From assembly GCF_019429565.1 (NCBI RefSeq), contig NZ_JAHXSA010000001.1:310001-374000 (forward strand): 64,000 nt of DNA, read 5' to 3'. Numbering within the stretch: position 1 is the first letter of the stretch; each line of letters starts with the position of its first letter. The notes under the pieces were generated by a model. The model searched no databases, had not been told where the DNA came from, and worked only from the letters and a program-made list of their open reading frames with translations. Of this stretch, positions 1 through 11,228 are shown piece by piece. Source of the stretch: Schaalia sp. ORNL0103 (GTDB lineage: Bacteria; Actinomycetota; Actinomycetes; Actinomycetales; Actinomycetaceae). The position numbers and the translations under genes were made by a program.

Positions 1-1
1 T

Positions 2-403
2 GGTGCCGACGATTATGTTCCCAAGCCCTTCAAGCCCAAGGAACTCGTGGCTCGGGTGCGCGCGCGGCTGCGGGGCCGTGAGGAATCGCAGGCCGATGAG
101 GGCCTGTCCCTCCAGGACCTGTCGATTGACGTTGCCGGCCACATCGTCAAGCGTGAGGGGCGCGTCATTGCGCTGACTCCTCTGGAATTCGATTTGCTGG
201 TGACCCTGGCGCGCTCGCCGTGGAAGGTGTTCTCGCGCGAGGAACTCCTTGAGCAGGTGTGGGGCTACCGTCATGCCGCCGACACCAGGCTCGTCAACGT
301 CCACGTGCAGCGCCTGCGCTCCAAGATCGAACGCGACCCGGAGCGTCCCGAGCTGGTCGTCACAGTCCGCGGGGTTGGGTACCGTGCCGGCGCAGGGGCG
401 TAG
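2..403 (+). CDS. mtrA: Response regulator MtrA, C-terminal part (5' end outside window)
   Basis: The reading frame is open from the window edge, so the receiver-domain N-terminus is missing. What remains starts at the end of the receiver domain (GADDYVPKPFKPKEL, with the conserved Lys-Pro-Phe) and continues into a complete OmpR/PhoB winged-helix DNA-binding domain (LTPLEFDLLVTLA, then SREELLEQVWGY, then VNVHVQRLRSKIE). MtrA is the response regulator of the actinobacterial MtrAB system, which controls cell-wall and cell-division genes. The next gene is its sensor kinase and overlaps it by about 20 bp, so the two are probably translationally coupled. The identification rests on the domain plus the mtrB-lpqB-comF-hpf-secA order. 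Confidence 0.95.
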   Translation, partial: GADDYVPKPFKPKELVARVRARLRGREESQADEGLSLQDLSIDVAGHIVKREGRVIALTPLEFDLLVTLARSPWKVFSREELLEQVWGYRHAADTRLVNVHVQRLRSKIERDPERPELVVTVRGVGYRAGAGA

Positions 404-2003
404 GGACGCGCTCAAGGATCTGCTGCGTGCCGTCGCATCGTCGAGGCCGTGGTCCCTTCTCGCCTCCTCTCACCTCGCCAGTCGTATTCGGCATTCCCTG
501 TCCGCCCGCATCGCCCTGGCGATTACGGTCGCCGCGCTCGTTATTCTCCTCGTTTTTGGGGTGATTATCGCCTCCCAGCTGCGCACCTCCATGTTCGAGA
601 CGCGCAAGGATGCAATCCTGGCTGACGCGTCCCTGCGCTTTTCATCCGCGCAATCCGTGTTCTCCTCGTCCACGGCCTCTTCTCCCGCGCAGGTTCAGGA
701 GTCCGCGCGCGGTGCGCTGGCATCGCTCAAGGCCTCGGCGGCCGGCGCGGGTGCGACGAACGTGGCGCTGCTGCGCTCGGAGGGAGCCGCGGCGTCGCTG
801 CGTATCAACCAGATCGAGGATGAGCAGATGCGCGCGCTGATCACCCCGCAGATGCGCACCGCGGTCTCGGGCGGGGGCGCGCAGTGGCAGTCGGTTGGTA
901 TCCGCTCGAGCGACTCCGACAAGGTGGTCCCCGGAATTCTCGTCGGCACTCAGGTGCAGCTGCCTCGCGCAGGCACGCACGAGCTCTACATTCTCTACTC
1001 GCTGTCCGCCGATCAGGCGCAGGTCGACGTGGTACTGCGGGTCCTCGTCCTTTCTGCGCTTCCCATCATCGTGGCCCTGCCGATAGGTGTGTTCGCGCTG
1101 CTGCATCGCCTCCTGCTGCCCGTGCGAGTCACCGCCCAAGCTGCGACGAAGGCCTCGAAGGGAGACCTCGATGTGCGCGTGGATGTGCATGGGGACGACG
1201 AGATGGCCGACCTCGGGCACGCTTTCAATGCGATGACCTCCTCGCTCCAGGACACGATCTCGCGCTACGACGAGCTCGCGAAGCTCCAGCAGCGCTTCGT
1301 CTCCGATGTCTCCCATGAGCTGCGCACCCCGCTGACGACGATCCGCATGGCGGAGGACATCGTGTGGGACAACCGGGACGAGCTGCCGGCCCACGCGCGT
1401 CGATCCGCCGAGCTCCTGCATGACCAGACCGAACGCATGGAGCAGATGCTCGCGGACCTGCTGGAGATCTCCCGCTACGACGCTGCCAGCGCCCTGCTGG
1501 ACGCCGAGGACCGCGACCTGCGACCGATCGTCCTGCGCGTCGTCGAAGGCTGCGCGGAGCTCGCGCAGCGACAGAACGTGCGCGTCGAGATCGTGGCACA
1601 GGGCAGAGTTGCGGCCGAGATTGATGAACGCCGTATCGAGCGCGTCATCCGTAACCTCGTCGTCAACGCGATCGAGCATGCCGACGGCACGCCCGTGACG
1701 ATCACGCTCGCCGCGACCGATACCGACGTCGCATGCCGCGTGCGCGACCGCGGGGTCGGCATGACTCAGGAGGTCGCCGACCACGTCTTTGATCGCTTCT
1801 ACCGCGCCGACACCGCCCGGGCCCGCACGACTGGCGGTACCGGCCTCGGCCTCGCGATCGCAACTGAGGACGTCGCCATCCACGGAGGACGCCTGCAGGC
1901 GTACGGAGAACCCGGTCGCGGCGCGTCCTTCCTCATGACGCTGCCCAAACGTGCCGGCGAAGAGATCGCCAGCCGCCCCCTTGCCCTGTGGGAGGAAGAA
2001 TGA
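384..2003 (+). CDS. mtrB: Sensor histidine kinase MtrB
   Basis: About 539 residues from a GTG at 384, which overlaps the end of mtrA; an upstream in-frame ATG would read through mtrA coding sequence and is not preferred. Order of parts: a basic cytoplasmic start, a membrane segment (ALVILLVFGVIIASQL), an extracytoplasmic sensor region, a second membrane segment (ALPIIVALPIGVFALL), a HAMP linker, HisKA with the phospho-accepting His near residue 311 (SDVSHELRTPL), and a HATPase domain with N-box NLVVNAIEH and G-box TGLGLAI. It phosphorylates MtrA. Its stop overlaps the lpqB start by 4 bp (ATGA), as in other actinobacterial mtrAB-lpqB operons. Confidence 0.95.
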   Translation: MPAQGRRDALKDLLRAVASSRPWSLLASSHLASRIRHSLSARIALAITVAALVILLVFGVIIASQLRTSMFETRKDAILADASLRFSSAQSVFSSSTASSPAQVQESARGALASLKASAAGAGATNVALLRSEGAAASLRINQIEDEQMRALITPQMRTAVSGGGAQWQSVGIRSSDSDKVVPGILVGTQVQLPRAGTHELYILYSLSADQAQVDVVLRVLVLSALPIIVALPIGVFALLHRLLLPVRVTAQAATKASKGDLDVRVDVHGDDEMADLGHAFNAMTSSLQDTISRYDELAKLQQRFVSDVSHELRTPLTTIRMAEDIVWDNRDELPAHARRSAELLHDQTERMEQMLADLLEISRYDAASALLDAEDRDLRPIVLRVVEGCAELAQRQNVRVEIVAQGRVAAEIDERRIERVIRNLVVNAIEHADGTPVTITLAATDTDVACRVRDRGVGMTQEVADHVFDRFYRADTARARTTGGTGLGLAIATEDVAIHGGRLQAYGEPGRGASFLMTLPKRAGEEIASRPLALWEEE

Positions 2004-3646
2004 GACACCGCCTGATGCCACTTGCCGTCGCCGCATGCCTGGCCCTCGCGGGATGTACCTCCCTGCCCACCTCCTCGGCACCCGCGCCCTTCGACGTGTC
2101 AGCTCGGGACGGCAGCGGCATCCAGTTTTCCGCGGAGGGCCCTTCCGATGGGGCGGACGCCGCGACCCTGGTGAGTGACTTCCTGCTGGCGTGTGCCGCC
2201 GGCCCCCAGGATGACTACGCGACCGCGCGCCTGTTCCTGAGCGCAACCTCGGCGCGTTCGTGGCAGCCGGAGACGGAAATCCTCATCTACGACACGGACA
2301 CGGCCCCTGCGGTCACAGCCGGATCTGAGAATGGCTCCGAGGTAGACGTGACGGTTTCCGTGCTCGGCGTGGCCAGCATCGACGCGTCGGGCGTGCTGAC
2401 CCGCGTGGCTGCCTCGACCGTGACGCGCACCTTCTCCCTTGTGCGCGAAGACGGACAGTGGCGCATCAACAACCCCGAGAACATGGTCCTCATGAGTCGG
2501 GCGTCTTTCACGGCCTCGTTCTCGCTCGCAAATCTCTACTTCCCGACGACAGAGGGCGGGGACCTGGTCGCCGATCCTCGCTGGTATCCGTCGCGACGCC
2601 TGGCCTCCCACCTGCTCGCGGGCCTCGTCGAAGGGCCGCGTCAATCTCTCGAGCCGGTCACGGCGAACGCAATCCCGCCGGGCACGACCGTGCCCTCCCA
2701 GGGACTCGACGTCGTCGACGGGGTGGCGCGCGTGGAACTGAACGCGGTGTTGCCCGCGACCGAGGGGGCGCGTGCGAACCTCGCGTGGGAGCTCACCCGC
2801 ACCCTCACCCAGGTGGCGGACGTGACGCAGGTGAGCGTCTCTTTGTCCGGTGATGTGCTGGATACGCAGGGGATCCCGGTGCCCCCGACCTACTCTCTCG
2901 ACACTCTCGTGGGGGCGGGCCCCGACGGGGTGGGGATCGTGTCATCGTCGGGGCTGACGAGCCTGACCAGCACCACCGATGCCTCCAACCCGACAGTCTC
3001 GCCAGTGGACCCCTCGCTGGTTGCCTGGAGCGGTACCGACGGTGTGTACGCGCAGCGCGGCGGAACGTCGGTCGCATTCCTGCCCGGACAGGCGCCTCTT
3101 GGCCCGTCGGTGGATCGCTTCGGATGGGTGTGGGGCCCCGCCACGGCCTCGTCGGTGAGCGTCGGCGGGGGAGTCGATGGCGCGTTCAGCGTGAGCGTGG
3201 AGTCCGAGAGCGCCGGGGAGATCCACGCGGTGCGCATCTCTCCCGACGGCACGCGCGCCCTCGTCCTGCGCGGAAGCGACGCGAGCGCGTGGGTCGGTGT
3301 CGTCGAACGCGGAGCCTCCGGGCGCCCGCTGGCGATCCGTGCCCTCGAACAAATCCCGCTCGAACACGGCTCGGTTGTCGACGCGTCATGGACGACATCG
3401 ACGGGCATCGTGCTCGTTGTGCGCGCGACCGGCGAGGACGACCAGCTGGTCACGCTGCCCCTCGGCGGTCTGCCCTCGAACGTGTCCCTCCCGATTCGCG
3501 TGACATCGATGAGCGCCGGTGGGTCTTCCTCCGCGGTCGTCATCTCGGGCACCGATGCCGCCGGTAAGGCGCAGGTGCTCATCCGCTCGGGCGCCCTGTG
3601 GCAAAACGCCCCCGAGTCCCTCACCTCCGCCCGATACGCGGGGTAA
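2000..3646 (+). CDS. lpqB: Lipoprotein LpqB (MtrAB accessory)
   Basis: 548 residues from ATG 2000, which overlaps the mtrB stop. A lipoprotein signal peptide ends in the lipobox LALAGC, making Cys19 the lipidated residue. The N-terminal half resembles the GerMN-containing part of LpqB and the C-terminal half is beta-propeller-like, with repeated short strands. In mycobacteria LpqB sits in the membrane, interacts with the extracytoplasmic part of MtrB and modulates signalling. Third gene of the mtrAB-lpqB operon; comF follows after a few bases. Confidence 0.92.
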   Translation: MRHRLMPLAVAACLALAGCTSLPTSSAPAPFDVSARDGSGIQFSAEGPSDGADAATLVSDFLLACAAGPQDDYATARLFLSATSARSWQPETEILIYDTDTAPAVTAGSENGSEVDVTVSVLGVASIDASGVLTRVAASTVTRTFSLVREDGQWRINNPENMVLMSRASFTASFSLANLYFPTTEGGDLVADPRWYPSRRLASHLLAGLVEGPRQSLEPVTANAIPPGTTVPSQGLDVVDGVARVELNAVLPATEGARANLAWELTRTLTQVADVTQVSVSLSGDVLDTQGIPVPPTYSLDTLVGAGPDGVGIVSSSGLTSLTSTTDASNPTVSPVDPSLVAWSGTDGVYAQRGGTSVAFLPGQAPLGPSVDRFGWVWGPATASSVSVGGGVDGAFSVSVESESAGEIHAVRISPDGTRALVLRGSDASAWVGVVERGASGRPLAIRALEQIPLEHGSVVDASWTTSTGIVLVVRATGEDDQLVTLPLGGLPSNVSLPIRVTSMSAGGSSSAVVISGTDAAGKAQVLIRSGALWQNAPESLTSARYAG

Positions 3647-3651
3647 GAACC

Positions 3652-4404
3652 GTGGTGGGCGGGAGCGGAGTCTGGGGCCTGATACGGGGGCTGGTCGGCG
3701 CGCTCCTTCCCGTGCAATGCGCCGGGTGCCGCGCCTGGGACGAGGTCCTGTGTCCGTCGTGTCGCTCCCTGGCTGGCGGCCCCGCGCACGTGGCATCGCT
3801 TGAGGGCGTGCGAGGCCCCCTTCCCCTGGTGGCCATGGGGGACTACGACGGGCCGCTGCGCCGCATCGTCCTTGCCGCCAAGCACTCCGCACGTACGGAC
3901 GTCACCGATTTTCTCGACGAGGCCGGGGCCCGCCTCGGCACCGCGCTGGGTGGGGTGCTGGGCGTGGCTGGGTCGCCCGCTGCCGCTGTGGGTTCGTTGG
4001 AGGGGAGGGCAACGCCGACCGGGGGAGCGGTGGAGGTGTGGGTGGTGCCCGCGCCCTCGTCGTGGAAGAGGCGCCTGCGGGGTAGGCAGGTGGCGCTGCC
4101 GCTGGCGCGCGCTGTTGCTCGGGCGTTCGCGGCGAGCGCGACTCCGGGTGTGCGTGTGCGCGTGCGGGTGGTGGACGCTGTGCGGCTGCGCGTGGGTGCG
4201 ACCTCCCAGTCGGGCAAGGCCGGGGCGCAGCGCACGGTGGGGCGCATGGGGTCGATGCGGGCGCTCGCGGTCCCGGGGCCTGGCGTGCGTGTTGTTGCGG
4301 TGGATGACGTGGTGACGACGGGCGCGACGGTTCGGGAAATGGAGCGTGTGTTGGGTGGGCTTGATGCGGTTGTGACTCTGTGCCGACCCGGGCTTATCTC
4401 ATGA
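3652..4404 (+). CDS. comF: ComF-family phosphoribosyltransferase-like protein
   Basis: About 250 residues. GTG 3652 lies six bases after the lpqB stop; an upstream in-frame start inside lpqB is possible but less likely. The N-terminal zinc-finger-like cysteines are visible (VQCAGCRAWDEVLCPSC: two CxxC pairs). The C-terminus has the PRPP-binding loop of type I phosphoribosyltransferases (VAVDDVVTTGAT). ComF proteins take part in DNA uptake and single-strand processing in naturally competent bacteria; in Actinobacteria the role is not established. This is the usual position between lpqB and hpf. A copy of the dispersed 12-mer CGAGGCCGGGGC lies inside the gene at 3918-3929. Confidence 0.88.
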   Translation: MVGGSGVWGLIRGLVGALLPVQCAGCRAWDEVLCPSCRSLAGGPAHVASLEGVRGPLPLVAMGDYDGPLRRIVLAAKHSARTDVTDFLDEAGARLGTALGGVLGVAGSPAAAVGSLEGRATPTGGAVEVWVVPAPSSWKRRLRGRQVALPLARAVARAFAASATPGVRVRVRVVDAVRLRVGATSQSGKAGAQRTVGRMGSMRALAVPGPGVRVVAVDDVVTTGATVREMERVLGGLDAVVTLCRPGLIS

Positions 4405-4578
4405 CGCAGGTCACCGGCTGGGGTATGATGTGCGTACAGACTTTCGATAGCGTGAGCAGCAGGGACGCTCCTCACGTCAGTGCGGGAGGTGATAGCTCAG
4501 ACCACGGTTCGGGCAGTGAGCACCGAACAATCCCCACCTGCGGGCAACGACGCCCGCCGCACACCATGGAGGAAACAC

Positions 4579-5223
4579 ATGGACATCACCGTCGTCGCAC
4601 GTAATGCCGAGATTCACCCGAATTTCCGGGAATACGTGGAGGAGAAGGTTTCGAAGATCACTCAGTTCTACCCCCGCGCTCAGCGCGTCGATGTGGAGCT
4701 GACTCACGAACGTAACCCCCGCCAGGCCGACACTGCCGAGCGCATCGAGCTGACCGTTTACGGTAAGGGCCCGATCATCCGCGCTGAGGCTCAGTCCGCT
4801 GATCGCTACGCGGCCGTCGACATCGCCGCCGGCAAGCTCTACGAGCGCCTGCGCCGCCTGCGTGATCGCGTGAAGGACCACCGTCGCCGGTACCCGCGCG
4901 ACCTGGCCGAAGCCGAAATCCTCGAAGCTCCCGTCGTCGAAGAGACGGCCACATTCGAACCCGAGGCTCCCAAGCCGCTGCGTAGCGCTGAGGACCTGAA
5001 GGTCGGAGAGGCTCGCGAGGAGCAGTGGGGTGATACCCCGATCATCGTCCGTCAGAAGGTGCACGAGGCCCCGCCGATGAGCGTGGATGAGGCCCTGGAT
5101 CAGATGATGATGGTTGGCCACCCCTTCTTCCTCTTCGTCGACAAGGACACGAACCAGCCGTGCGTCGTCTACCACCGCCACGGGTGGACGTACGGCGTGC
5201 TTCGCTTGAACACGACAATCTGA
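4579..5223 (+). CDS. hpf: Long-form ribosome hibernation-promoting factor HPF
   Basis: 214 residues from ATG 4579, preceded by GGAGG at 4568-4572. An upstream in-frame start would add about 33 unrelated residues. The N-terminal domain (MDITVVARNAEIHPNF) is the S30AE/YfiA ribosome-binding fold. A linker (~110-150) precedes the C-terminal dimerisation domain (VRQKVHEAPPMSVDEALDQM and HPFFLFVDKDT). Long HPF binds 30S subunits and drives 100S disome formation in stationary phase or stress. It sits in the conserved position between comF and secA and is followed by a strong hairpin. Confidence 0.95.
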   Translation: MDITVVARNAEIHPNFREYVEEKVSKITQFYPRAQRVDVELTHERNPRQADTAERIELTVYGKGPIIRAEAQSADRYAAVDIAAGKLYERLRRLRDRVKDHRRRYPRDLAEAEILEAPVVEETATFEPEAPKPLRSAEDLKVGEAREEQWGDTPIIVRQKVHEAPPMSVDEALDQMMMVGHPFFLFVDKDTNQPCVVYHRHGWTYGVLRLNTTI

Positions 5224-5239
5224 CGGTTGAAGGACCGCG

Positions 5240-5266
5240 GCGCCCCGGGCACCATGCCCGGGGCGC
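5240..5266 (+). terminator. Hairpin after hpf
   Basis: A perfect 12-bp stem (GCGCCCCGGGCA and complement) with a 3-nt loop, 17 bases after the hpf stop. It has no long T-run, so it may end transcription weakly or act as an mRNA-stabilising hairpin. Confidence 0.7.
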
Positions 5267-5330
5267 TCCCGTGTGCGCTGTGAGCGTTAAATACGTCCAT
5301 AGTTCGCGCGGGCGTTTCCACTTTGGGCAG

Positions 5331-5346
5331 TTAGTTCGTAAACTAA
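5331..5346. promoter_or_regulatory. Palindrome in the secA leader
   Basis: TTAGTTCGTAAACTAA: two perfect 6-bp arms around CGTA, about 60 bases before the secA start, in a short AT-rich stretch. It could be an operator or an element of the secA promoter. No known regulator was recognised. Confidence 0.4.
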
Positions 5347-5405
5347 TGGGTGGATTTGACTGTCCGCTCTACAAGGGGGCGGGCGATTAACGTCAGGAGC
5401 TATTC

Positions 5406-8252
<2,847 letters not shown>

Positions 8253-8265
8253 TCGGTACACGTCA

Positions 8266-8304
8266 CGGGTGAGGGGGTTCCTGCGGGAGCCCCCTCACCC
8301 GTTT
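8266..8304 (+). terminator. Terminator after secA
   Basis: 12-bp stem CGGGTGAGGGGG / CCCCCTCACCCG, extended inside the loop by further pairing and followed by TTTGT. It begins 14 bases after the secA stop. Confidence 0.85.
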
Positions 8305-8334
8305 GTGTATCCGTCGAGCCGCGTGGCCGGTCCG

Positions 8335-8826
8335 TCAGGCGAGTTCGAGGGCCGTCGTGATCCATCGCCCGTGGTACTCCTCGAGCCGCAGGGCGAGGGC
8401 GAAGGTACGCGAGACCGTGGAGACGATGACGGCGGCCTCTGTCGTGCGCTCGTCGACGGGGCACGTGCGTACGTGGACGGGCCTCGTTCCCCGTGCGCAC
8501 GGGGACATGTGGACGCACACGAGAGCCCCGTAGAGATCGGGCAACATCCAACGGCGTAGCTGGGGTGCCTGGCGAACGCCCGTGACGACCTCGACGATGG
8601 CGCGTGCGAGGTTCGCCGCCCACGGCCCGGGGTCTGGGAGACTCTCTTTCGGGAGGGTGACGTAGTGGGTTGGTGTCGGCAACGGGGCTGCCCTGTAGGC
8701 CAACTCAGGATCCTGACTCCACCGGAACGGGGCGGGCTGGATCGGACGGGTGGGGGTGGGCCTCGTGCTGGTCCGTCGTCTGGGGGCCTCGGAGGCGCGA
8801 GGCCGGGGCGCGATTTGGGTGCTCAT
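8335..8826 (-). CDS. Rv3235-family protein (function unknown)
   Basis: 163 residues. A basic, proline-rich N-terminus (~1-50) is followed by a compact domain containing WAANLARAIVEVVTGVR and QLRRWMLPDLYGALV, then a C-terminal stretch ending in RLEEYHGRWITTALELA. This pattern matches the small Rv3235-type family found next to secA in Actinobacteria; no catalytic motif or membrane segment is visible. The start overlaps the stop of the upstream LysM gene by 4 bp (ATGA), so the two are probably co-translated. A 12-mer repeat copy lies at 8798-8809, within the disordered N-terminus. Confidence 0.7.
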   Translation of the reverse strand: MSTQIAPRPRASEAPRRRTSTRPTPTRPIQPAPFRWSQDPELAYRAAPLPTPTHYVTLPKESLPDPGPWAANLARAIVEVVTGVRQAPQLRRWMLPDLYGALVCVHMSPCARGTRPVHVRTCPVDERTTEAAVIVSTVSRTFALALRLEEYHGRWITTALELA

Positions 8827-9545
8827 GGCAGGTCCTGGGGGATGGCGAGTGTCTGTCCGGGGTAGATGAGAGCGGGGTCGTGGACCGACTCGGAGTTGGC
8901 CGCGTGGATTGCCCGCCAGGTGGCGTCGATACGTGCGTTGTCCGCATCGGGGCGCAGGGAGGCAGCGATCGACCAGAGTGAATCGCCCGGCGTGACTGTG
9001 ATCGTGGTAGGGCCAGCGGGCGTGTCCGGCGCCGGTGCATCCTGCGCGGGCACGGGCAATGTGGCCGGAGCAGGCTGTGTCGCCTCCTGGTCGGGGGAAG
9101 GAACTCCGGGGGTATCCGCCCATGTCAATGAGACGGCGGGGGAGGTCTGTTCCTGCGGAGCCGCCAGGGAAGCCGCTGCGGGCGCTGCGGTGACGAGTGC
9201 GGAGCCGATCAATGCGCTGGCTCCGGCGCGCGCTAGCAGAGAGCGAGAGAGACGGGTGCCGCAACGGGAGACGAAGAAACGTGCAGCAGCGCGCGCCGCG
9301 GGCGGAGCAACGCGCAGGAGCGCGAGGTGAGCGCACGCTGAGCATAGGAGACTCCACGCCAGGAGCGCGAGGGCAGCAATGCCGAGAACCCAGAGGATGA
9401 GCGTCTCGGGACGCTCTGCGCTCAGGGGTGGAGCGAGGTGGGAGAGATAGAGTGCGTCGAGGAGGCACAGCGGGGCACCAACGAGCCAGAGAAATGCGTC
9501 GGTGAGGTGTGATTGGCCGGCGACGGTCAGTGAATCATCAGTCAT
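8823..9545 (-). CDS. LysM-domain membrane protein
   Basis: 240 residues from ATG 9545 (an in-frame ATG 12 codons upstream is possible). Three hydrophobic segments lie in the first ~150 residues (e.g. LWVLGIAALALLAWSLLC and ASALIGSALVTAAPAAAS). A Pro/Ala/Gln-rich linker follows, then a C-terminal LysM domain (ITVTPGDSLWSIAASL to YPGQTLAIPQ). LysM binds peptidoglycan GlcNAc residues, so the protein probably links membrane and cell wall. It forms a two-gene unit with the overlapping Rv3235-like gene. Confidence 0.8.
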   Translation of the reverse strand: MTDDSLTVAGQSHLTDAFLWLVGAPLCLLDALYLSHLAPPLSAERPETLILWVLGIAALALLAWSLLCSACAHLALLRVAPPAARAAARFFVSRCGTRLSRSLLARAGASALIGSALVTAAPAAASLAAPQEQTSPAVSLTWADTPGVPSPDQEATQPAPATLPVPAQDAPAPDTPAGPTTITVTPGDSLWSIAASLRPDADNARIDATWRAIHAANSESVHDPALIYPGQTLAIPQDLP

Positions 9546-9674
9546 GGTGAACTCTTCATTGAGTGGACGGATTCGATGCATTAACTATCCGCTTCATAGT
9601 GAAAGATGTCAATAGATATCAGTTCATGTTATCTAAATGTGATGTGTGGCGCATGAATGTGGCATCGTAGGGGC

Positions 9675-10238
9675 ATGGATATGTCAGCGTTCATTGCCGA
9701 GCTGGAAGCGCGCTTCGATGATGAGCGCGGTCGCGATCTCGATGCGCTCATCGACGAGCTCACCGATGCCGAGCGTGCCTCGGTTACCCTGTCTGCCCGC
9801 CTGGCCGGTGCGGACGGCGATATTACGCTGGCGCTGCGAGGCGGCTCGACGATCACCGGATCGGTGCTCGATTCGACCCGCTCGTGGGTGCTCCTGCGTG
9901 GAAGTCGCGACGACAGCCTGATCATGCTCTCCGCAATCGTCGCGGCCTGGCCACTCGGGCGTAGTGTTGCGCGCGAGTCCTCCGTGCGAGGAGGCGTGGG
10001 TGTTGGCCATGTTCTGCGCGAACTAGGTGCACGCGGTGTCGGAGTCGTCATCGAATCCGACGGGGGTGACCACAGGGGAGTCATCGACGCGGTCTACGCG
10101 GACCACGTCGATGTCGCCCTGGATGGAGAGGCCTTCACCTATGACGGCCGGGATGAAGTAGGTGGCATGACCGTGTCGCTGGCACTTGCGGGGCTTCGTC
10201 GACTCCGCGTGCTCGGCCAGCGATGGTTGGCCGACTAG
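9675..10238 (+). CDS. Conserved hypothetical protein
   Basis: About 187 residues. The start is uncertain among ATG 9657, 9675 and 9681; 9675 follows a weak AGGGG. No membrane segment or signal peptide. The middle has a beta-rich pattern (ITLALRGGSTITGSVLD, WVLLRG, and GVVIESDGGDHRGVIDAVYADHVDVALDG) that looks like small-barrel folding, but no family was recognised. Convergent with the HTH gene; the two overlap by 4 bp. Confidence 0.65.
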   Translation: MDMSAFIAELEARFDDERGRDLDALIDELTDAERASVTLSARLAGADGDITLALRGGSTITGSVLDSTRSWVLLRGSRDDSLIMLSAIVAAWPLGRSVARESSVRGGVGVGHVLRELGARGVGVVIESDGGDHRGVIDAVYADHVDVALDGEAFTYDGRDEVGGMTVSLALAGLRRLRVLGQRWLAD

Positions 10239-10447
10239 TGAGCGTTTTCCGCCTTCTGACGCTCGCGCGTCGCGGCGTATTGATCCTGGATGAACTGCTC
10301 CAGGACCGATTCTTCGATCCTCCACACGTGCTTGCCGCCGACCTGAATGGCCGGGAGCTCGCCGGAGGAAACGAGGGCGCGGGTGGCTGACATCGTGAGA
10401 TTCAGGGTCTCGGCGACGTCAGCGAGAGTGAGGAATCGTGTTGCCAT
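10235..10447 (-). CDS. Small MerR/excisionase-type helix-turn-helix protein
   Basis: 70 residues. LTLADVAETLNLTMSATRAL is a winged helix-turn-helix of the MerR_1/excisionase type, followed by SGELPAIQVGGKHVWRI, the wing, and a charged C-terminal tail. Similar one-domain BldC-like proteins occur near secA in many Actinobacteria. The ATG sits in the middle of a perfect 14-bp palindrome and no Shine-Dalgarno precedes it, so a leaderless transcript is plausible. Confidence 0.82.
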   Translation of the reverse strand: MATRFLTLADVAETLNLTMSATRALVSSGELPAIQVGGKHVWRIEESVLEQFIQDQYAATRERQKAENAH

Positions 10448-10453
10448 GGCAAC
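10440..10453. promoter_or_regulatory. Perfect palindrome spanning a start codon
   Basis: GTTGCCATGGCAAC is centred on the ATG of the HTH gene. A GATAGC hexamer lies eight bases upstream of the ATG, the spacing expected of a -10 element for a leaderless mRNA. Possible autoregulatory operator; this is inference from position and symmetry. Confidence 0.45.
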
Positions 10454-10592
10454 ATGCTATCAGTTGGGGTTGCTTCGTTTGATTGGTTTGAGTCGGCAAT
10501 TTTTTACGCGTCATTTTGCCGATCGGATCGGTTGGTTCTGATGAATAGTCGGCAACCTACCGCTTTTTCGGTTGAGCGTGCATCATAGAAGA

Positions 10593-11228
10593 GTGAAACG
10601 CGTCTCAGCTTCAGTGTCGATCCCGACGCGCGCCCCCGGCAAGATGGACCGTCGATTCGTTATCGGCTTGGTCCTCATCATCGCGTCCGTGCTCGCCTTC
10701 AGTGCCCTCAGCGGCCTCCTACGGGGAGGAAGCCGCGTCTACACCGCGACGACGACCATCGCCCCGGGGGACGCCCTCACCGCCGACAACGTCCGCGAGG
10801 TTGTCCTCAGCGTCGACTCGGACGTCTACGTTCCCACGTCGGAGGCTCCCATGGGGTCCGTCGCGACTCGCCAGATCACCCCCGGCCAGATCGTCATGCG
10901 CACGGATCTGTCGCACGGGGACAGCGGAACAGCGCAGACAGACATGCTGCGCGTGGCCGTCACGGTCAGCGCTGGGCTGCCCGACGGGGTCGCCGATGGA
11001 ACGCGGATCCGGCTGTGGACGATCCCCGCGCGCACGCAGGGACAGGCTGGCAATCAGGCGCGCGAGATCGAGGGGACCTTCACCTTCGTACGCCGAATCG
11101 AGGCCTCGTCCCAGTCGCACCGTGGCCAGCGGATCGAGATCCTCGCGAACGCCCAGTCCATGCCGGTTCTCCTCGCCGCGCAGTCCTCAACCGACGAGCT
11201 GGCCGCCGTCCCAGTGGGGGCGCCGTGA
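10593..11228 (+). CDS. SAF-domain membrane-anchored protein (CpaB/RcpC-like)
   Basis: About 211 residues from GTG 10593; alternative starts TTG 10572 and ATG 10644 cannot be excluded. One N-terminal membrane segment (VIGLVLIIASVLAFSALSGLL) precedes a SAF domain (ATTTIAPGDALTADNVREV and RQITPGQIVMRTDL). This is the arrangement of CpaB/RcpC pilus-assembly proteins and of orphan actinobacterial SAF proteins. The next gene overlaps by 4 bp (GTGA) and encodes a CpaE-like ATPase, which supports a shared function. No pilin, secretin or TadA gene is nearby. Confidence 0.78.
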   Translation: MKRVSASVSIPTRAPGKMDRRFVIGLVLIIASVLAFSALSGLLRGGSRVYTATTTIAPGDALTADNVREVVLSVDSDVYVPTSEAPMGSVATRQITPGQIVMRTDLSHGDSGTAQTDMLRVAVTVSAGLPDGVADGTRIRLWTIPARTQGQAGNQAREIEGTFTFVRRIEASSQSHRGQRIEILANAQSMPVLLAAQSSTDELAAVPVGAP

